Of a DNA stretch of 64,000 bases, positions 10,611 to 20,933 are shown piece by piece; within the stretch, counting starts at the first letter, position 1; the number at the start of each line of letters is the position of its first letter. Source of the stretch: Bacteroides fragilis (GTDB lineage: Bacteria; Bacteroidota; Bacteroidia; Bacteroidales; DTGW01); assembly GCA_945889005.1 (NCBI GenBank), contig CAMDBI010000007.1, forward strand, positions 57,816 to 121,815, given 5' to 3'. The notes under the pieces are model-generated. The model made no database searches, was not told the origin of the DNA, and saw only the letters and a program-made list of their open reading frames with translations. Both the position numbers and the translations under genes were made by a program.

Positions 10611-11564
10611 ATGCCACATTTATTCAGAACCGAAGTTGAAGTAAAAAAGTTCCCTTTGAAAATCAATCATCAAGAGCAAATAATGATGATAGGTTCTTGC
10701 TTTACCGAAAATATTGGGAATTGTCTACTTCAAAGTGGTTTTCGTGTCGATCTCAATCCTTTTGGAATCGTTTACAATCCAATTTCTATTTGTAAATCAA
10801 TTAAAAGACTTTTAAGTAAAGAATTATTTACCTTCCAAGAGCTATTTTTTCAAAACGAACAATGGCATTCTTATGAGCATCATAGTAGCTTTTCGGCAGT
10901 CGATATTGATGAAGCTCTTTCGAATATCAATAAAAGGCTGGAGGATTCGGCAGTTGTTATCGGTAATGCGAAAGTTTTATTACTTACATTGGGCTCATCT
11001 TTCGTTTATCGTTTAATTGAAACTGACCAGGTTGTTGCCAATTGCCACAAAATGCCCGATGTGCATTTTGGTAGAGAGTTATTAACTGTCGAAAACATTG
11101 TTGAAGAATTTCAAAATCTTATTCGTGAATTACATTTAAAAAATCCTGAACTAAAAATTGTTATAACAATTAGTCCTGTAAGGCATTTGAAAGATACAGC
11201 TTTTGGAAATCAAATAAGTAAATCTACTTTGTTTGTTGCTGTCGATCGGCTGTTGAAAATGAAAAATGTTTTTTATTTCCCTGCCTACGAAATTGTAATG
11301 GACGATTTGCGAGACTATAGGTTTTATGCCAAGGATATGTTGCATCCATCTAGTGAGGCAATTGAATATATTTGGAGCAAGTTTTCAGATGCATTTTTCA
11401 ATGCCGAAACCGTCGAAATTTGTCGACAAGTGAAACAGTTAAAAGCAGATTTGGCTCATCGACCATTTAATACTTTTTCGGAAAAGCATAAACTTTTTAT
11501 TGAAAATATAAAACTTAGCAGACAACTACTTGTAAATAAGTATCCTTTTTTAAATCTCGATTAA
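10611..11564 (+). CDS. GSCFA domain protein
   Basis: A 317-residue protein of the GSCFA family, which is named after a motif seen here as MIGSCFTENIGNCL (about residues 25-38). The motif is followed by NPFGIVYNPISI and, near the end, by KDMLHPSSEAIEYIW. The Ser in GSCF and the D..H near the C-terminus resemble an SGNH/GDSL hydrolase triad, so an esterase-type activity on a cell-envelope substrate is likely. The substrate is not established. No signal peptide is visible. The gene follows pgi in the same direction. Confidence 0.85.
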   Translation: MPHLFRTEVEVKKFPLKINHQEQIMMIGSCFTENIGNCLLQSGFRVDLNPFGIVYNPISICKSIKRLLSKELFTFQELFFQNEQWHSYEHHSSFSAVDIDEALSNINKRLEDSAVVIGNAKVLLLTLGSSFVYRLIETDQVVANCHKMPDVHFGRELLTVENIVEEFQNLIRELHLKNPELKIVITISPVRHLKDTAFGNQISKSTLFVAVDRLLKMKNVFYFPAYEIVMDDLRDYRFYAKDMLHPSSEAIEYIWSKFSDAFFNAETVEICRQVKQLKADLAHRPFNTFSEKHKLFIENIKLSRQLLVNKYPFLNLD

Positions 11565-11664
11565 TAGGATAAAGCGTTAAATTATTTTCTAATTTTCTTC
11601 GTTTTTTTAGTAACTTAGTTTTTTTAAAATAAAATTAGGTGTAATCACTTTATAAATAATAAAT

Positions 11665-13554
11665 ATGCAGCTAATTAGCTTCAAAGATTGGACTATCAAG
11701 TTTAAACTTATTTTTGCAATGGGTTTGTTGATAATAATTACAATTGTCAATACCCTGCTCTTTGTATGGGCTGTAAGTAGCGACTCCGATGTAATAATCA
11801 ATGCAGCTGGGCGAAACCGAATGTTGAGTCAGCAAATAGCACTTTATTGCGAACTTCTGAACAAAGGCGACGCTAAATATGTCTCAATTGTTCAGGAAAA
11901 ACTAGAATTGCATAAAGCATCTCTAGATGTTTTTAAAAATGGAGGCATTCTCCCTTCTATGACCGAAGAACACAAAATTAAAGGATTAGAAAAGGAATTT
12001 TCTCTTGAATTTCAAAATATTGATAGAATCTGGTCTGTTTTTTACAGCGATGTTAGCCAATTTGTTAAAACGCCTAACGATAGTTTGTTGCTTGTAAAAA
12101 TTGAACAAAATTCGCAATTATTGCTCGATGCCAATCATAAATTTGTCAATGAATATGTAAAAAGCGATAAAAGTAGCCGTAGTTTTATTAACAGTGCATT
12201 TATTGTATTTCTTATTATTAGTGTTTTACTTATAATATCTACAATATACATTATTGTACATTATATTGTTGGACCAATAAAAAAGATATTTCCATATTTT
12301 ATGCAAATGGCAAATGGTTATATTGGTCAAAAAATTAATGTCAATACACAAGATGAGCTCGGCGTTTTAGCCGAATCGTTCAATAAAATGAACGAGACGC
12401 TCGTAAAAGCTGTTTCGGATATTACTTCTGGAGCCGAAAATATTGTAAATGGTAGTTCGCAGATTAGTTCCGCTTCTCAAATAATAGCCCAAGGCAGTTC
12501 CGAGCAAGCTGCTGCTGCTGAGGAGGTTTCATCTACTATCGACCAAATTCTCGACAATATCCATACAAACTCCAAAAATGCACTAACATCTAAGGATATT
12601 TCTGTACATGCTTTAAATAGTATGCATAAAATGACCGATGCCAGTGATGATAGTTTAAAAGCAATTAAGAGTATATCTGAAAAGATCGGTATTATTAATG
12701 ACATCGCGTTTCAGACAAATATTTTAGCCTTAAATGCTGCTGTTGAGGCCGCTAGAGCAGGAGTGCACGGACGTGGTTTTTCTGTTGTGGCAGTCGAAGT
12801 GCGTAAACTTGCCGAACGAAGTCGTTTTGCTGCAGATGAAATTGTATCTGAAGCTCGTGCTGCCCTTCTGGCAACCGAACATGTACAGCTTCTTGCCCAA
12901 GAACTTTCTCCTGAGGTTACCAAAACTACTGAGCTTATTCAAATGATTTCATCGGCAAGTCACGAAGAGTCTACTGAAGTAGAGGAAATCAATAAAGCAG
13001 TTATGCAAATGAATCAGGTTATTCAACAAAATGCTGCTGCATCTGAAGAACTTGCTACAAGTGCCGAAGAGTTTGCCGGACAAGCCGAAGAGCTCAAAGA
13101 TATTATTAAATTCTTTAGAGTTGTCGATGAAAAGGGAGTTAATACACAGGTTCTTATAGAGTGGAATTCGAAGTATATATTGGGAGTTGATTCAATAGAC
13201 AAACAACACAAGCGATTGGTCGATCTTATCAATAAGCTTTATGCCGATTTTGGTTCAAAAAGAGGGAAAGAATCGTTAATTAAGGTTGTCGATGAACTTA
13301 TTCAATATACCCAATATCATTTCGGATACGAAGAAGAAATTTTTCAAAAAATCGGGTACAAAGAAACTGTAAATCACAATGCCGAACATGCCAATTTTAT
13401 TAAGAAGGTAGACTCATTTGCCAATGGTTATAAAAATCAAGGTACTGTCTTGTCGTTCGATATTATTAATTTTCTTAAGGATTGGTTGGTCAATCACATT
13501 TGTAAAACCGACAAACGTTATGTAAAAGCCTTGAAAGAGCATGGAATAAATTAG
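11665..13554 (+). CDS. Chemoreceptor with PilJ-type sensor and C-terminal hemerythrin domain
   Basis: A 629-residue membrane receptor. Order: TM1 (about 16-36); an extracytoplasmic region with the PilJ/NarX-type motif [15 protein letters not shown] (about 46-60); TM2 (about 172-196); a HAMP linker; an MCP signalling domain with the hairpin tip [20 protein letters not shown]; then a bacteriohemerythrin domain from about 495. The hemerythrin di-iron ligands are all present: DKQH, HFGYE (HxxxE), HNAEH (HxxxH) and HICKTD (HxxxxD). It probably senses oxygen or nitric oxide through the di-iron site, or stores oxygen near the signalling tip. No che genes are in the window, so the output may be a distant chemotaxis or gliding cluster. 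Confidence 0.92.
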   Translation: MQLISFKDWTIKFKLIFAMGLLIIITIVNTLLFVWAVSSDSDVIINAAGRNRMLSQQIALYCELLNKGDAKYVSIVQEKLELHKASLDVFKNGGILPSMTEEHKIKGLEKEFSLEFQNIDRIWSVFYSDVSQFVKTPNDSLLLVKIEQNSQLLLDANHKFVNEYVKSDKSSRSFINSAFIVFLIISVLLIISTIYIIVHYIVGPIKKIFPYFMQMANGYIGQKINVNTQDELGVLAESFNKMNETLVKAVSDITSGAENIVNGSSQISSASQIIAQGSSEQAAAAEEVSSTIDQILDNIHTNSKNALTSKDISVHALNSMHKMTDASDDSLKAIKSISEKIGIINDIAFQTNILALNAAVEAARAGVHGRGFSVVAVEVRKLAERSRFAADEIVSEARAALLATEHVQLLAQELSPEVTKTTELIQMISSASHEESTEVEEINKAVMQMNQVIQQNAAASEELATSAEEFAGQAEELKDIIKFFRVVDEKGVNTQVLIEWNSKYILGVDSIDKQHKRLVDLINKLYADFGSKRGKESLIKVVDELIQYTQYHFGYEEEIFQKIGYKETVNHNAEHANFIKKVDSFANGYKNQGTVLSFDIINFLKDWLVNHICKTDKRYVKALKEHGIN

Positions 13555-13624
13555 TGTTTAAAAGAATTATTAATTTGTTAAACAAAATTAATAAACTACT
13601 GTTTATAATAGAAACACAATATGT

Positions 13625-16009
13625 ATGAAAAAAATATTATTACTTGCTCAAGTCATGCTTTTTACCGTAAGCATTTTCTCCCAAACACAAAAAGGCATAA
13701 TTGAAGGTCGTATTTTTAATTCCGACAACAATTTACCTGTTGAGTTTGCTCCTGTAGTGATAGACGGTACAACCATTGCGTCGAGTACCGATTTAGATGG
13801 GAATTTTCTATTTACAGGTGTTAAGCCAGGCTTTGTTCAGCTTCAAGTAAATTTTTTAGGTTACGAGCCCTATATTTCTGAAGTGTTTCAAGTGACAAAT
13901 GCAAAAAAAGTATTTATTGAAATTCCACTTAAAGAAAAGGTGCAGAACCTCGATGAAGTTGTTATTACCAAAAGTGTATTTCGCAGGAGTGAAGAGAGTC
14001 CTGTTTCGTTACGTCGAATAAGTATAGATCAAATCGAGAAAAACCCTGGTGGCAATCGCGATATATCAAAAGTTATACAGTCGTTTCCGGGTGTTGCGTC
14101 TACACCCTCATTTCGTAACGATGTAATTGTTCGGGGTGGAGGCTCGAGCGAAAATCGCTTTTACCTCGATGGTGTCGAAATACCAAATATTAACCACTTT
14201 GCTACTCAGGGCGCATCGGGTGGTCCTGTTGGTATTATCAATGTCGATTTTGTTCGCGAGGTCAATTTTTATTCTAGCGCCTTTCCAGCTGGCAAAGGCA
14301 ATGCTTTGAGTTCTGTAATGGATTTCAAACTTATTGATGGAAACAAAGATAAATTAAAATTCAAAGCAGCTATTGGAGCTTCCGATTTAGCCTTAACAAT
14401 CGACGGGCCATTGTCGGAGAAAACAACATTTATTGCCTCGTATCGAAAAAGTTATTTGCAGTTTCTGTTTAGCTTATTGGGCTTGCCTTTTTTGCCTAAC
14501 TACAACGATTTTCAGTTCAAAACACGCACATGGTTCGATGCCAAAAACGAACTTATAGTACTGGGATTGGGTGCATACGACCGCAATACATTGAATCTCG
14601 AAGCTAACGAAACTGAAGAACAAAAGTTTATTCTGGGTTATTTACCATCGCAAAATCAGTGGAATTATACTCTTGGTATGGTGTATCGTCACTATCGCGA
14701 CAATGGAACCGATTCGTGGATCTTGAGTCGAAATATGCTAGACAATATTTCTGAAAAATATAAAGACAATATTGAATTGGTTGATAATAAAATACTTGAC
14801 TACAACTCGTGGGAGTCGGAAAATAAATTGCGATATGAACGCCTTATTCAAATGCCGGGAGGAATGAAGGTAACATTGGGTGCCGGAACAGAATTTGCCC
14901 GTTATTACAACAAAACAAATCGTTTGGCTTTTGGTCTAAAGCCCGATATTTATGAAACTCAAATGCACTTGTTTAAATTTACAGGATTTTCGCAGTTTAC
15001 AAAAAAAGTATTTGACGAAAAGCTTACCCTTTCTGCAGGTTTAAGTGCCGATGCCAATACATTTAACGACCAAATGCTCAATCCAATTAAACAATTGTCG
15101 CCACGTATATCTGCTTCTTATGCTTTGACAGAAAAGATATTTGTCAATGGTAATACCGGTAGGTATTACCAACTTCCTCCTTATACATCTTTAGGGTATA
15201 AAGATACTGCGGGTATTTTTGTGAATAAAAACAATGGCTTGTCATACATTTCTGTAAATCACTATGTTGGTGGATTTGAATTTCAGCCCAATAAAGATTC
15301 GCGAATAACTTTAGAAGGATTTCAAAAGCAATATGATAACTATCCATTTTCGATCAACGATTCGGTTGCTTTGGCTAGCAAAGGTGCCGATTTTGGCACA
15401 TACGGCGACGAGCCCGTAAATTCAACTGGTATAGGGCGTGCGTATGGATTGGAACTGCTTTTTCAGCACAAAAAACTCTTGGGAGCCGATGTAACACTTT
15501 CATATACTCTTGTACGAAGCGAGTTTCAAGATATTGACAATAAATATGTGCCATCAGCATGGGACAATAAGCATTTGCTCAATCTGTTGGTTCGCCGATC
15601 GTTTAAAGGCAATTGGGATATTGGTTTTAAATGGCGATTTGTTGGAGGCACTCCTTATACTCCAGCAGATTTGGACAAGTCGAAGTTGGTCGAAGCATGG
15701 AACCTGCGAGGGCAAACACTTCTCGACTATTCAAGGTTCAACTCTCTGCGTCTAAAACCATTTCACCAGTTAGACCTAAGGGTCGACAAATCGTGGTTTC
15801 TCAACAAATGGTCTATTATTGCATACATGGATGTACAGAATGTATATAATTTCCAAGCCGATGCCGTTCCTGTTTATTTGTTAGAAAGGGGTGCCGACGG
15901 AAATGCAATCGTTAATGCTGGTCCACCTGCCTCTTACCAATTGAAAGAACTGGCAAGAAGTGGTGGTGGAACAGTATTGCCAACTATTGGTATTATTGTC
16001 GAATTTTAA
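13625..16009 (+). CDS. TonB-dependent outer-membrane receptor
   Basis: A 794-residue receptor with a signal peptide (MKKILLLAQVMLFTVSIFSQ). A carboxypeptidase-like regulatory domain follows (about residues 24-110, containing GIIEGRIFNSDNNLPVEFAPV). The plug domain (about 115-235) contains VIVRGGGSSENRFYLDGVEIP, and a C-terminal beta-barrel ends in an aromatic-like residue pattern (TIGIIVEF). It imports a ligand across the outer membrane using TonB energy. No SusD partner is adjacent. A small secreted protein follows after 12 nt and is probably co-transcribed. The substrate is not evident; iron or heme is an inference from the neighbour. Confidence 0.93.
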   Translation: MKKILLLAQVMLFTVSIFSQTQKGIIEGRIFNSDNNLPVEFAPVVIDGTTIASSTDLDGNFLFTGVKPGFVQLQVNFLGYEPYISEVFQVTNAKKVFIEIPLKEKVQNLDEVVITKSVFRRSEESPVSLRRISIDQIEKNPGGNRDISKVIQSFPGVASTPSFRNDVIVRGGGSSENRFYLDGVEIPNINHFATQGASGGPVGIINVDFVREVNFYSSAFPAGKGNALSSVMDFKLIDGNKDKLKFKAAIGASDLALTIDGPLSEKTTFIASYRKSYLQFLFSLLGLPFLPNYNDFQFKTRTWFDAKNELIVLGLGAYDRNTLNLEANETEEQKFILGYLPSQNQWNYTLGMVYRHYRDNGTDSWILSRNMLDNISEKYKDNIELVDNKILDYNSWESENKLRYERLIQMPGGMKVTLGAGTEFARYYNKTNRLAFGLKPDIYETQMHLFKFTGFSQFTKKVFDEKLTLSAGLSADANTFNDQMLNPIKQLSPRISASYALTEKIFVNGNTGRYYQLPPYTSLGYKDTAGIFVNKNNGLSYISVNHYVGGFEFQPNKDSRITLEGFQKQYDNYPFSINDSVALASKGADFGTYGDEPVNSTGIGRAYGLELLFQHKKLLGADVTLSYTLVRSEFQDIDNKYVPSAWDNKHLLNLLVRRSFKGNWDIGFKWRFVGGTPYTPADLDKSKLVEAWNLRGQTLLDYSRFNSLRLKPFHQLDLRVDKSWFLNKWSIIAYMDVQNVYNFQADAVPVYLLERGADGNAIVNAGPPASYQLKELARSGGGTVLPTIGIIVEF

Positions 16010-16021
16010 AAAATATTTGCA

Positions 16022-16768
16022 ATGAAAACTATATTATTTTTAATAATAGCAATGCTTGTTTTGATGTTAACTACATCGGCTAAACCACGAAAAGAAATTG
16101 TTGATAAAAGCATTAAAGATACTATTCGTCTAAGTCAAGCAAATGAAGAAGCTTTAATTCAAATTACAGGTATTAAGGGCAAGTCTTTTAACCATCCCTC
16201 GTTTGCAATTTGGTTAGAGGATACAAGTGGTAATTATATACAAGATATATATGTTACAAAATATGTGTCTAATGGAATATTTGGTCATGGCTATGTGAAA
16301 AATGGTAAATGGGAAAAAGGCCAGAGGTTACTTCCTGCTGCATTGCCTGTTTGGATGCATAAAAGAGTGTCGAAATCTGGTGCAAAACCATTGCCTCCAA
16401 GCCCCGAAAGTCCCGTTGTGGATGCTTATACCGGAGCAACCCCCAAAAATAACTTTATTGTAGAAACTCAACTTCCGTCAGATATTTCCCAGAAACTAAA
16501 AGTTTATCTTGAATTGAACCAAACTTGGGATTGGAACGACTATTGGACCAATAATAAATTTCCTGAAGATGCAGATTATAAGACCTCTTCTCAGCCGGCA
16601 CTTGTGTATTGTGTAACAATAGATTTGAACACTTCGGAAGCAAAGAACTTCGAACTTCTCGGACATAGTCATTACTCTGGGAAAGATGGTAGTATCAATC
16701 CCGATATTTCGACGATTACAACTGCAAAAGAAATTTTATTGCAATTGTCAATTCAAATAATAAAATGA
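16022..16768 (+). CDS. Secreted protein, DUF2271-like
   Basis: A 248-residue protein with a signal peptide (residues 1 to about 20, ending TTSA). Two features recall DUF2271 proteins: FAIWLEDTSGNYIQDIYVT (about 60-78) and VDAYTGATPKNNF (about 134-146). The second resembles the D-x-x-(S/T)GAT motif of flavinylated or ApbE-linked proteins. It sits 12 nt behind the TonB receptor, so a periplasmic role in handling that receptor's ligand is plausible. The family assignment is tentative and no catalytic residues can be named. Confidence 0.7.
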   Translation: MKTILFLIIAMLVLMLTTSAKPRKEIVDKSIKDTIRLSQANEEALIQITGIKGKSFNHPSFAIWLEDTSGNYIQDIYVTKYVSNGIFGHGYVKNGKWEKGQRLLPAALPVWMHKRVSKSGAKPLPPSPESPVVDAYTGATPKNNFIVETQLPSDISQKLKVYLELNQTWDWNDYWTNNKFPEDADYKTSSQPALVYCVTIDLNTSEAKNFELLGHSHYSGKDGSINPDISTITTAKEILLQLSIQIIK

Positions 16769-16801
16769 TATAAAACTAATTCCCATTTTGTAAAATTGAA
16801 G

Positions 16802-16809
16802 TAATTTTG
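16802..16809 (+). promoter_or_regulatory. -7 promoter box for mntP
   Basis: TAATTTTG is a perfect match to TAnnTTTG and sits 18 nt before the mntP ATG. It includes the TTG at 16807, which could be misread as a start codon. A -33 element at standard distance is not clear. Confidence 0.5.
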
Positions 16810-16827
16810 CCGTCAATTTTTTACATA

Positions 16828-17382
16828 ATGGGAATTATTACAATTATAGTAGTTGGTATTGCTCTATCTTTCGATACATTTGCTGTTTCGATAGGTTGTG
16901 GTATTGCCGAATGTCGTATTCGGTTTTGGCAAGCTGTTCGTATTGCTGGTTTTTTTGCTGTTTTTCAGGCGCTTATGCCTGTGCTGGGTTGGATTTTAGG
17001 AGGATTGTTTAAAGAGTATGTCGCCAATTTCGATCATTGGATAGCTTTTGGACTTCTTACGATCATTGGACTTAAAATGATTTTAGAAAGTTTTAAGAGT
17101 GAGGAGGCTAAGCAGTTTAATCCTCATAAACTAAGCGTTATTATTACTATGTCGTTGGCAACTACAATCGATGCATTTATTGTCGGTATTAGCTTTGCCA
17201 TTATTCAAATTAACATGTTTCTTGCAATAAGTATTATAGGTTTTATAACATTTTTAGCCGCAATGTTGGGTATGCTTTTTGGGAAAAAAATTGGAGGAAA
17301 GGTCGGAGCAAAAGCAGAGGTTGTTGGAGGGGTAGTTCTTATAATTATTGGATTAAAAATATTATTAGATCATTTAATTTGA
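16828..17382 (+). CDS. mntP: Manganese efflux pump MntP
   Basis: A 184-residue inner-membrane protein with six hydrophobic helices and the duplicated MntP signature, each half carrying an acidic residue in a helix (ALSFDTFAVSIGCGIAE and ATTIDAFIVGISFA). It exports Mn2+. I chose ATG 16828; an upstream in-frame TTG at 16807 falls in the -7 promoter box. A Mn-responsive yybP-ykoY riboswitch could be expected ahead of this gene, but the 59-nt gap is too short and I see none. Confidence 0.92.
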   Translation: MGIITIIVVGIALSFDTFAVSIGCGIAECRIRFWQAVRIAGFFAVFQALMPVLGWILGGLFKEYVANFDHWIAFGLLTIIGLKMILESFKSEEAKQFNPHKLSVIITMSLATTIDAFIVGISFAIIQINMFLAISIIGFITFLAAMLGMLFGKKIGGKVGAKAEVVGGVVLIIIGLKILLDHLI

Positions 17383-17482
17383 AAGACATAAGTTTATTAA
17401 CAAAAAGATTTTTTATTCGTTGAAAACAAAAAATAAGGCATGGTTTTTGTTAATGTTATCTTTAACTAGAAAAACCGTTTTG

Positions 17483-19381
17483 ATGAGATTGAAGTTGACA
17501 AGTAAGATTATGCCATCGTGGTTGATATTTAATATAGACCTGATGGTGAACGTGTTTGCTATTGTTTTTGCCTTTCTTTTAAGGTTTAATTTTAATATTC
17601 CCGAGCCTTATATTTCAAATATAGTTCCGATTGTATTAATTGTAATTGTATTCAAAGGTTTGACTTTTTATGTCGGCAGAACTTACGCCTACATTATTCG
17701 TTATACAAGTATTAGAGATCTCATTAAGGTAAGTGCTGTACTTGCAATTTCGACAGTAGTTTTAGTTATTTTTAATTTTTTAATAGCCGTACTTTATAAG
17801 CCTTTTTATATTCCATTATCGGTTTTGCTTATAGATTTTATAGTAGCATCGTATATGACCATTTCGATGCGAATGGTCATAAAACGAGTTTTTATGGGTT
17901 TCGGACAAAATGCAAGTCTTAAAACCAATACTTTAATTTTTGGAAGCGAAGAGTTAGCATTGTCGGTCAAAAGAGCGTTAGAAATGGACTCTGAATCAGG
18001 GCAAAATATCGTTGCATTTGTCGATAACCTGCGCGATACTCATAAAAAGCGCCTTGAAGGTATAGATGTTTTGAATGTAAAGAGGTTGGAGAAAATTGTA
18101 AACGATTATAATGTAAAAAAGCTCATTCTGGCTAAGAAACATATTTCTCCAATGTTGAAAAATTCGATTGTCGAAAAATGTTTAAACTTAGATGTTACTG
18201 TTTTGTCGATCTCTAACCTACACCATTGGATGCGAGGGGAATCTGATTCTTTGAAAATTAAAAATGTAAAAATTGAAGATTTGCTCGAAAGAGATCCAAT
18301 ACAACTAGATACTACACAGATAAGCGAACGGATAACCAATAAAACAGTTTTGGTTACAGGAGCTGCTGGTTCAATAGGAAGTGAAATAGTACGACAGGTA
18401 AGTTGTTTTGGTCCGTACAAAATTATATTGCTCGACCAGGCAGAAACTCCAATGCACAATATTGAGCTTGAGCTTGCCGCTAAACAACAAAATTGTAAAA
18501 CTGAAATTATTATTGGCGATATTACGAATGAAAAGAAAATGGAGAATCTTTTCAATAGTAGAAAAATAGATGTCGTTTATCATGCAGCTGCATACAAGCA
18601 TGTACCAATGATGGAACATCATCCGGTAGAAGCGGTGCTCAACAATGTTTTGGGTACCAAAATATTGGCCGATTGTGCAATACGTTTCAATGTTGAGCGA
18701 TTTATAATGATTTCGACCGACAAAGCTGTGAATCCAACCAATGTAATGGGAGCATCAAAGCGTATTGCCGAAATTTACACACAATCTTTAAATGGATTGG
18801 GTGTTACCAATTTTATAACAACTCGCTTTGGAAACGTTTTGGGTTCAAATGGCTCTGTCATTCCTTTGTTCAAAAAACAAATAGAAAATGGAGGGCCTTT
18901 AACAGTTACTGATCCTGAAGTAACTAGGTATTTCATGACCATTCCCGAAGCCTGCCAATTGGTTTTAGAAGCAGGAGCAATGGGTCGAGGAGGAGAAATA
19001 TTTATTTTCGACATGGGTAAATCTGTAAAAATTGTCGATTTAGCTAAAAATATGATAAAACTTGCCGGTTTAACACCCGGAAAAGATATTCAAATTAAGT
19101 TTGTTGGCTTACGTCCAGGCGAAAAGCTTTATGAAGAACTGCTTGCAAAAGAAGAAAACACCATGCCAACACATCATCCCAAGATTATGGTGGCTAATGT
19201 AAGAAAATATAACTTGAAAGAGGTTTCTTATAAAATTAAAAACCTAATTGATTCGGCACATTGCCAAGACGATTTCTTAATAGTTTCCAACATGAAAGAT
19301 CTTGTACCCGAGTTTATTAGTCACAATTCGATCTATAAATCATTAGACTCTATCGTTAAATCAAATATTTCTCTTTCGTAA
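17483..19381 (+). CDS. Membrane-bound nucleotide-sugar 4,6-dehydratase/epimerase (FlaA1/CapD/WbpM type)
   Basis: About 632 residues. Four N-terminal membrane helices come first (including FAIVFAFLLRFNF and VLLIDFIVASYMTISM), then a first Rossmann-like domain, then an extended SDR domain. The SDR domain has the NAD motif TGAAGSIGSEIV and the family motifs YHAAAYKHVPMMEHHPVEAV, STDKAVNPTNVMGASKR and TRFGNVLGSNGSVIP. These enzymes convert UDP-GlcNAc to 4-keto-6-deoxy sugars for polysaccharide or glycoprotein glycans. The frame is open from TTG 17420, with ATGs at 17453 and 17483. I prefer 17483 because MRLKLTSKIMPSWLIFNIDL matches the usual family N-terminus. It is convergent with a flippase gene 5 nt away. 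Confidence 0.92.
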   Translation: MRLKLTSKIMPSWLIFNIDLMVNVFAIVFAFLLRFNFNIPEPYISNIVPIVLIVIVFKGLTFYVGRTYAYIIRYTSIRDLIKVSAVLAISTVVLVIFNFLIAVLYKPFYIPLSVLLIDFIVASYMTISMRMVIKRVFMGFGQNASLKTNTLIFGSEELALSVKRALEMDSESGQNIVAFVDNLRDTHKKRLEGIDVLNVKRLEKIVNDYNVKKLILAKKHISPMLKNSIVEKCLNLDVTVLSISNLHHWMRGESDSLKIKNVKIEDLLERDPIQLDTTQISERITNKTVLVTGAAGSIGSEIVRQVSCFGPYKIILLDQAETPMHNIELELAAKQQNCKTEIIIGDITNEKKMENLFNSRKIDVVYHAAAYKHVPMMEHHPVEAVLNNVLGTKILADCAIRFNVERFIMISTDKAVNPTNVMGASKRIAEIYTQSLNGLGVTNFITTRFGNVLGSNGSVIPLFKKQIENGGPLTVTDPEVTRYFMTIPEACQLVLEAGAMGRGGEIFIFDMGKSVKIVDLAKNMIKLAGLTPGKDIQIKFVGLRPGEKLYEELLAKEENTMPTHHPKIMVANVRKYNLKEVSYKIKNLIDSAHCQDDFLIVSNMKDLVPEFISHNSIYKSLDSIVKSNISLS

Positions 19382-19386
19382 TTAAT

Positions 19387-20820
19387 TTATTTCTTATTGA
19401 TCAAAGTTTTAAGTTCCGATAGGTTAATAAATTTTAAAACAAATGTCAATAGTAAGGATAAAGAAATAAAAATAACGATTTCGTAATAGGTCGATAAGCT
19501 TGTTAACTTAAGAATATACAAGCATAGAAACAAAATACTTGTCAGTATAAGGCATTTGCTGTAAAAGCTTTTTTCGATATCAATTTTTATTTTTCTGTGA
19601 GCAAAATATAGTTGAATGCTTGCCGAAACCAATTGGGTAATCAAAAAGCTCAATGCAGCTCCCGTTACTTTCATTGTTGGTATTAGGTTGAAGTTGAGAA
19701 ATAAGTTAAGAACCATTACTCCCAGTGCAATAAATATAAGCTCTTTTATATTGCCATTTGCGGTTAATAGTGTGCCGAAAATGTAATTGGAAGCTACGCC
19801 TACGAAACCAATAAATAATAATCCGAGCTCAATACCGTTGCCGCTAGTTCGATTGTAAAGCAAATGCAATATTTCATTTTTAAAAAACCAACCTCCGATA
19901 CTAATAATTAATGTAGGTACAATCAGGAATTTAAGAGATGTTTGTACGATTCCTGAAACATCATTTTTTTCTTTTAACATTCGCGAAAAAATGGGCAGCA
20001 AAAGCGTTGCAAACAAAAAGGCATAGTTCGATGCAAAATCGATAAGCCGATAAGATTGTGCATATATGCCAGCTTCGATGTTGCCATTAGGCAAAATGCG
20101 CTCGAGCAAAACGGCATCAATTCTATTGTAAATAAACATTACGAGTACTAATATGGCAAACAATCTACTTTCTTTTGCAATAGTTAAAAAGTATCGAATG
20201 TCATTTCGGGGTTTGATACTTTGTAAATTATTGTGCAAAACCCCCAAGGCAACAATGATAGGAATAATATATGCTACAGTTTGGGCATATACAAACCATT
20301 CAATTTTAAAGCCAATACCGGGAATAAACCACACAATAGTTCCACATATTATTATCATAAGCAACTTGTCTGCAATCGAAAGCAAACTATCGGCGATAAA
20401 CAAATGTAGTCCGTTGATGTATGATCTCAAATAGAGCAAGAACGAAGCAAGAAACTGGTTGATGACTAAAAAAAATAAAATCTTTAAATGTCGCTCGGTG
20501 TATCCCATGAAGAGCGATACAACAAGCATTGTGGCTGCATAGAAAAAGCCTAAATAAAGTTTAATCAGTATAATATTGTTTAAATATTTGCTTGCCAGAT
20601 GCTGATGCCGAGCAACTTCTCTGTTGGTGAAATTTGTAATTCCTAGATCTAGTAATATGTTGAGCGTTAACGACAAGCCTAGTAATGAGAAATAAATACC
20701 GTATTCAGCGTTCCCAACAATGTTCTGAACACTTACTTCAATTCCGAGAAACCAAAATGGTTTTATGAGCAAATTGAGTAAAATTAAAAATACGAGGTTT
20801 GCCAAAAAGCTTCGTTTCAT
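19387..20820 (-). CDS. Polysaccharide flippase, Wzx/MOP superfamily
   Basis: A 477-residue polytopic membrane protein with about 12-14 hydrophobic helices. It has the MOP-type N-terminal half and a C-terminal region of alternating short helices. It probably flips a lipid-linked oligosaccharide across the inner membrane. It is separate from the main polysaccharide locus at 38-62 kb, which has its own Wzx, and is convergent with the FlaA1-type dehydratase, so it may serve a different glycan. There are 113 nt between its start and divergent rnhB. Confidence 0.88.
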   Translation of the reverse strand: MKRSFLANLVFLILLNLLIKPFWFLGIEVSVQNIVGNAEYGIYFSLLGLSLTLNILLDLGITNFTNREVARHQHLASKYLNNIILIKLYLGFFYAATMLVVSLFMGYTERHLKILFFLVINQFLASFLLYLRSYINGLHLFIADSLLSIADKLLMIIICGTIVWFIPGIGFKIEWFVYAQTVAYIIPIIVALGVLHNNLQSIKPRNDIRYFLTIAKESRLFAILVLVMFIYNRIDAVLLERILPNGNIEAGIYAQSYRLIDFASNYAFLFATLLLPIFSRMLKEKNDVSGIVQTSLKFLIVPTLIISIGGWFFKNEILHLLYNRTSGNGIELGLLFIGFVGVASNYIFGTLLTANGNIKELIFIALGVMVLNLFLNFNLIPTMKVTGAALSFLITQLVSASIQLYFAHRKIKIDIEKSFYSKCLILTSILFLCLYILKLTSLSTYYEIVIFISLSLLLTFVLKFINLSELKTLINKK

Positions 20821-20933
20821 GCTGATTGTTAAAATCTTTTGCTTATTGTTGGATATTAGAAAAGCAAATATGAATAAAAATCGTCAATAATGCCTATTTT
20901 AGTGCCGAAACTTTATAAACGATTAAGCGAGTA

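Noticed and set aside
16807..16827. TTG start extending mntP by seven codons
   Set aside because: The TTG lies in a perfect -7 promoter box (TAATTTTG), and ATG 16828 matches the family N-terminus.
16769..16827. Manganese riboswitch before mntP
   Set aside because: The gap of 59 nt is too short for the yybP-ykoY fold and its core sequences are absent.
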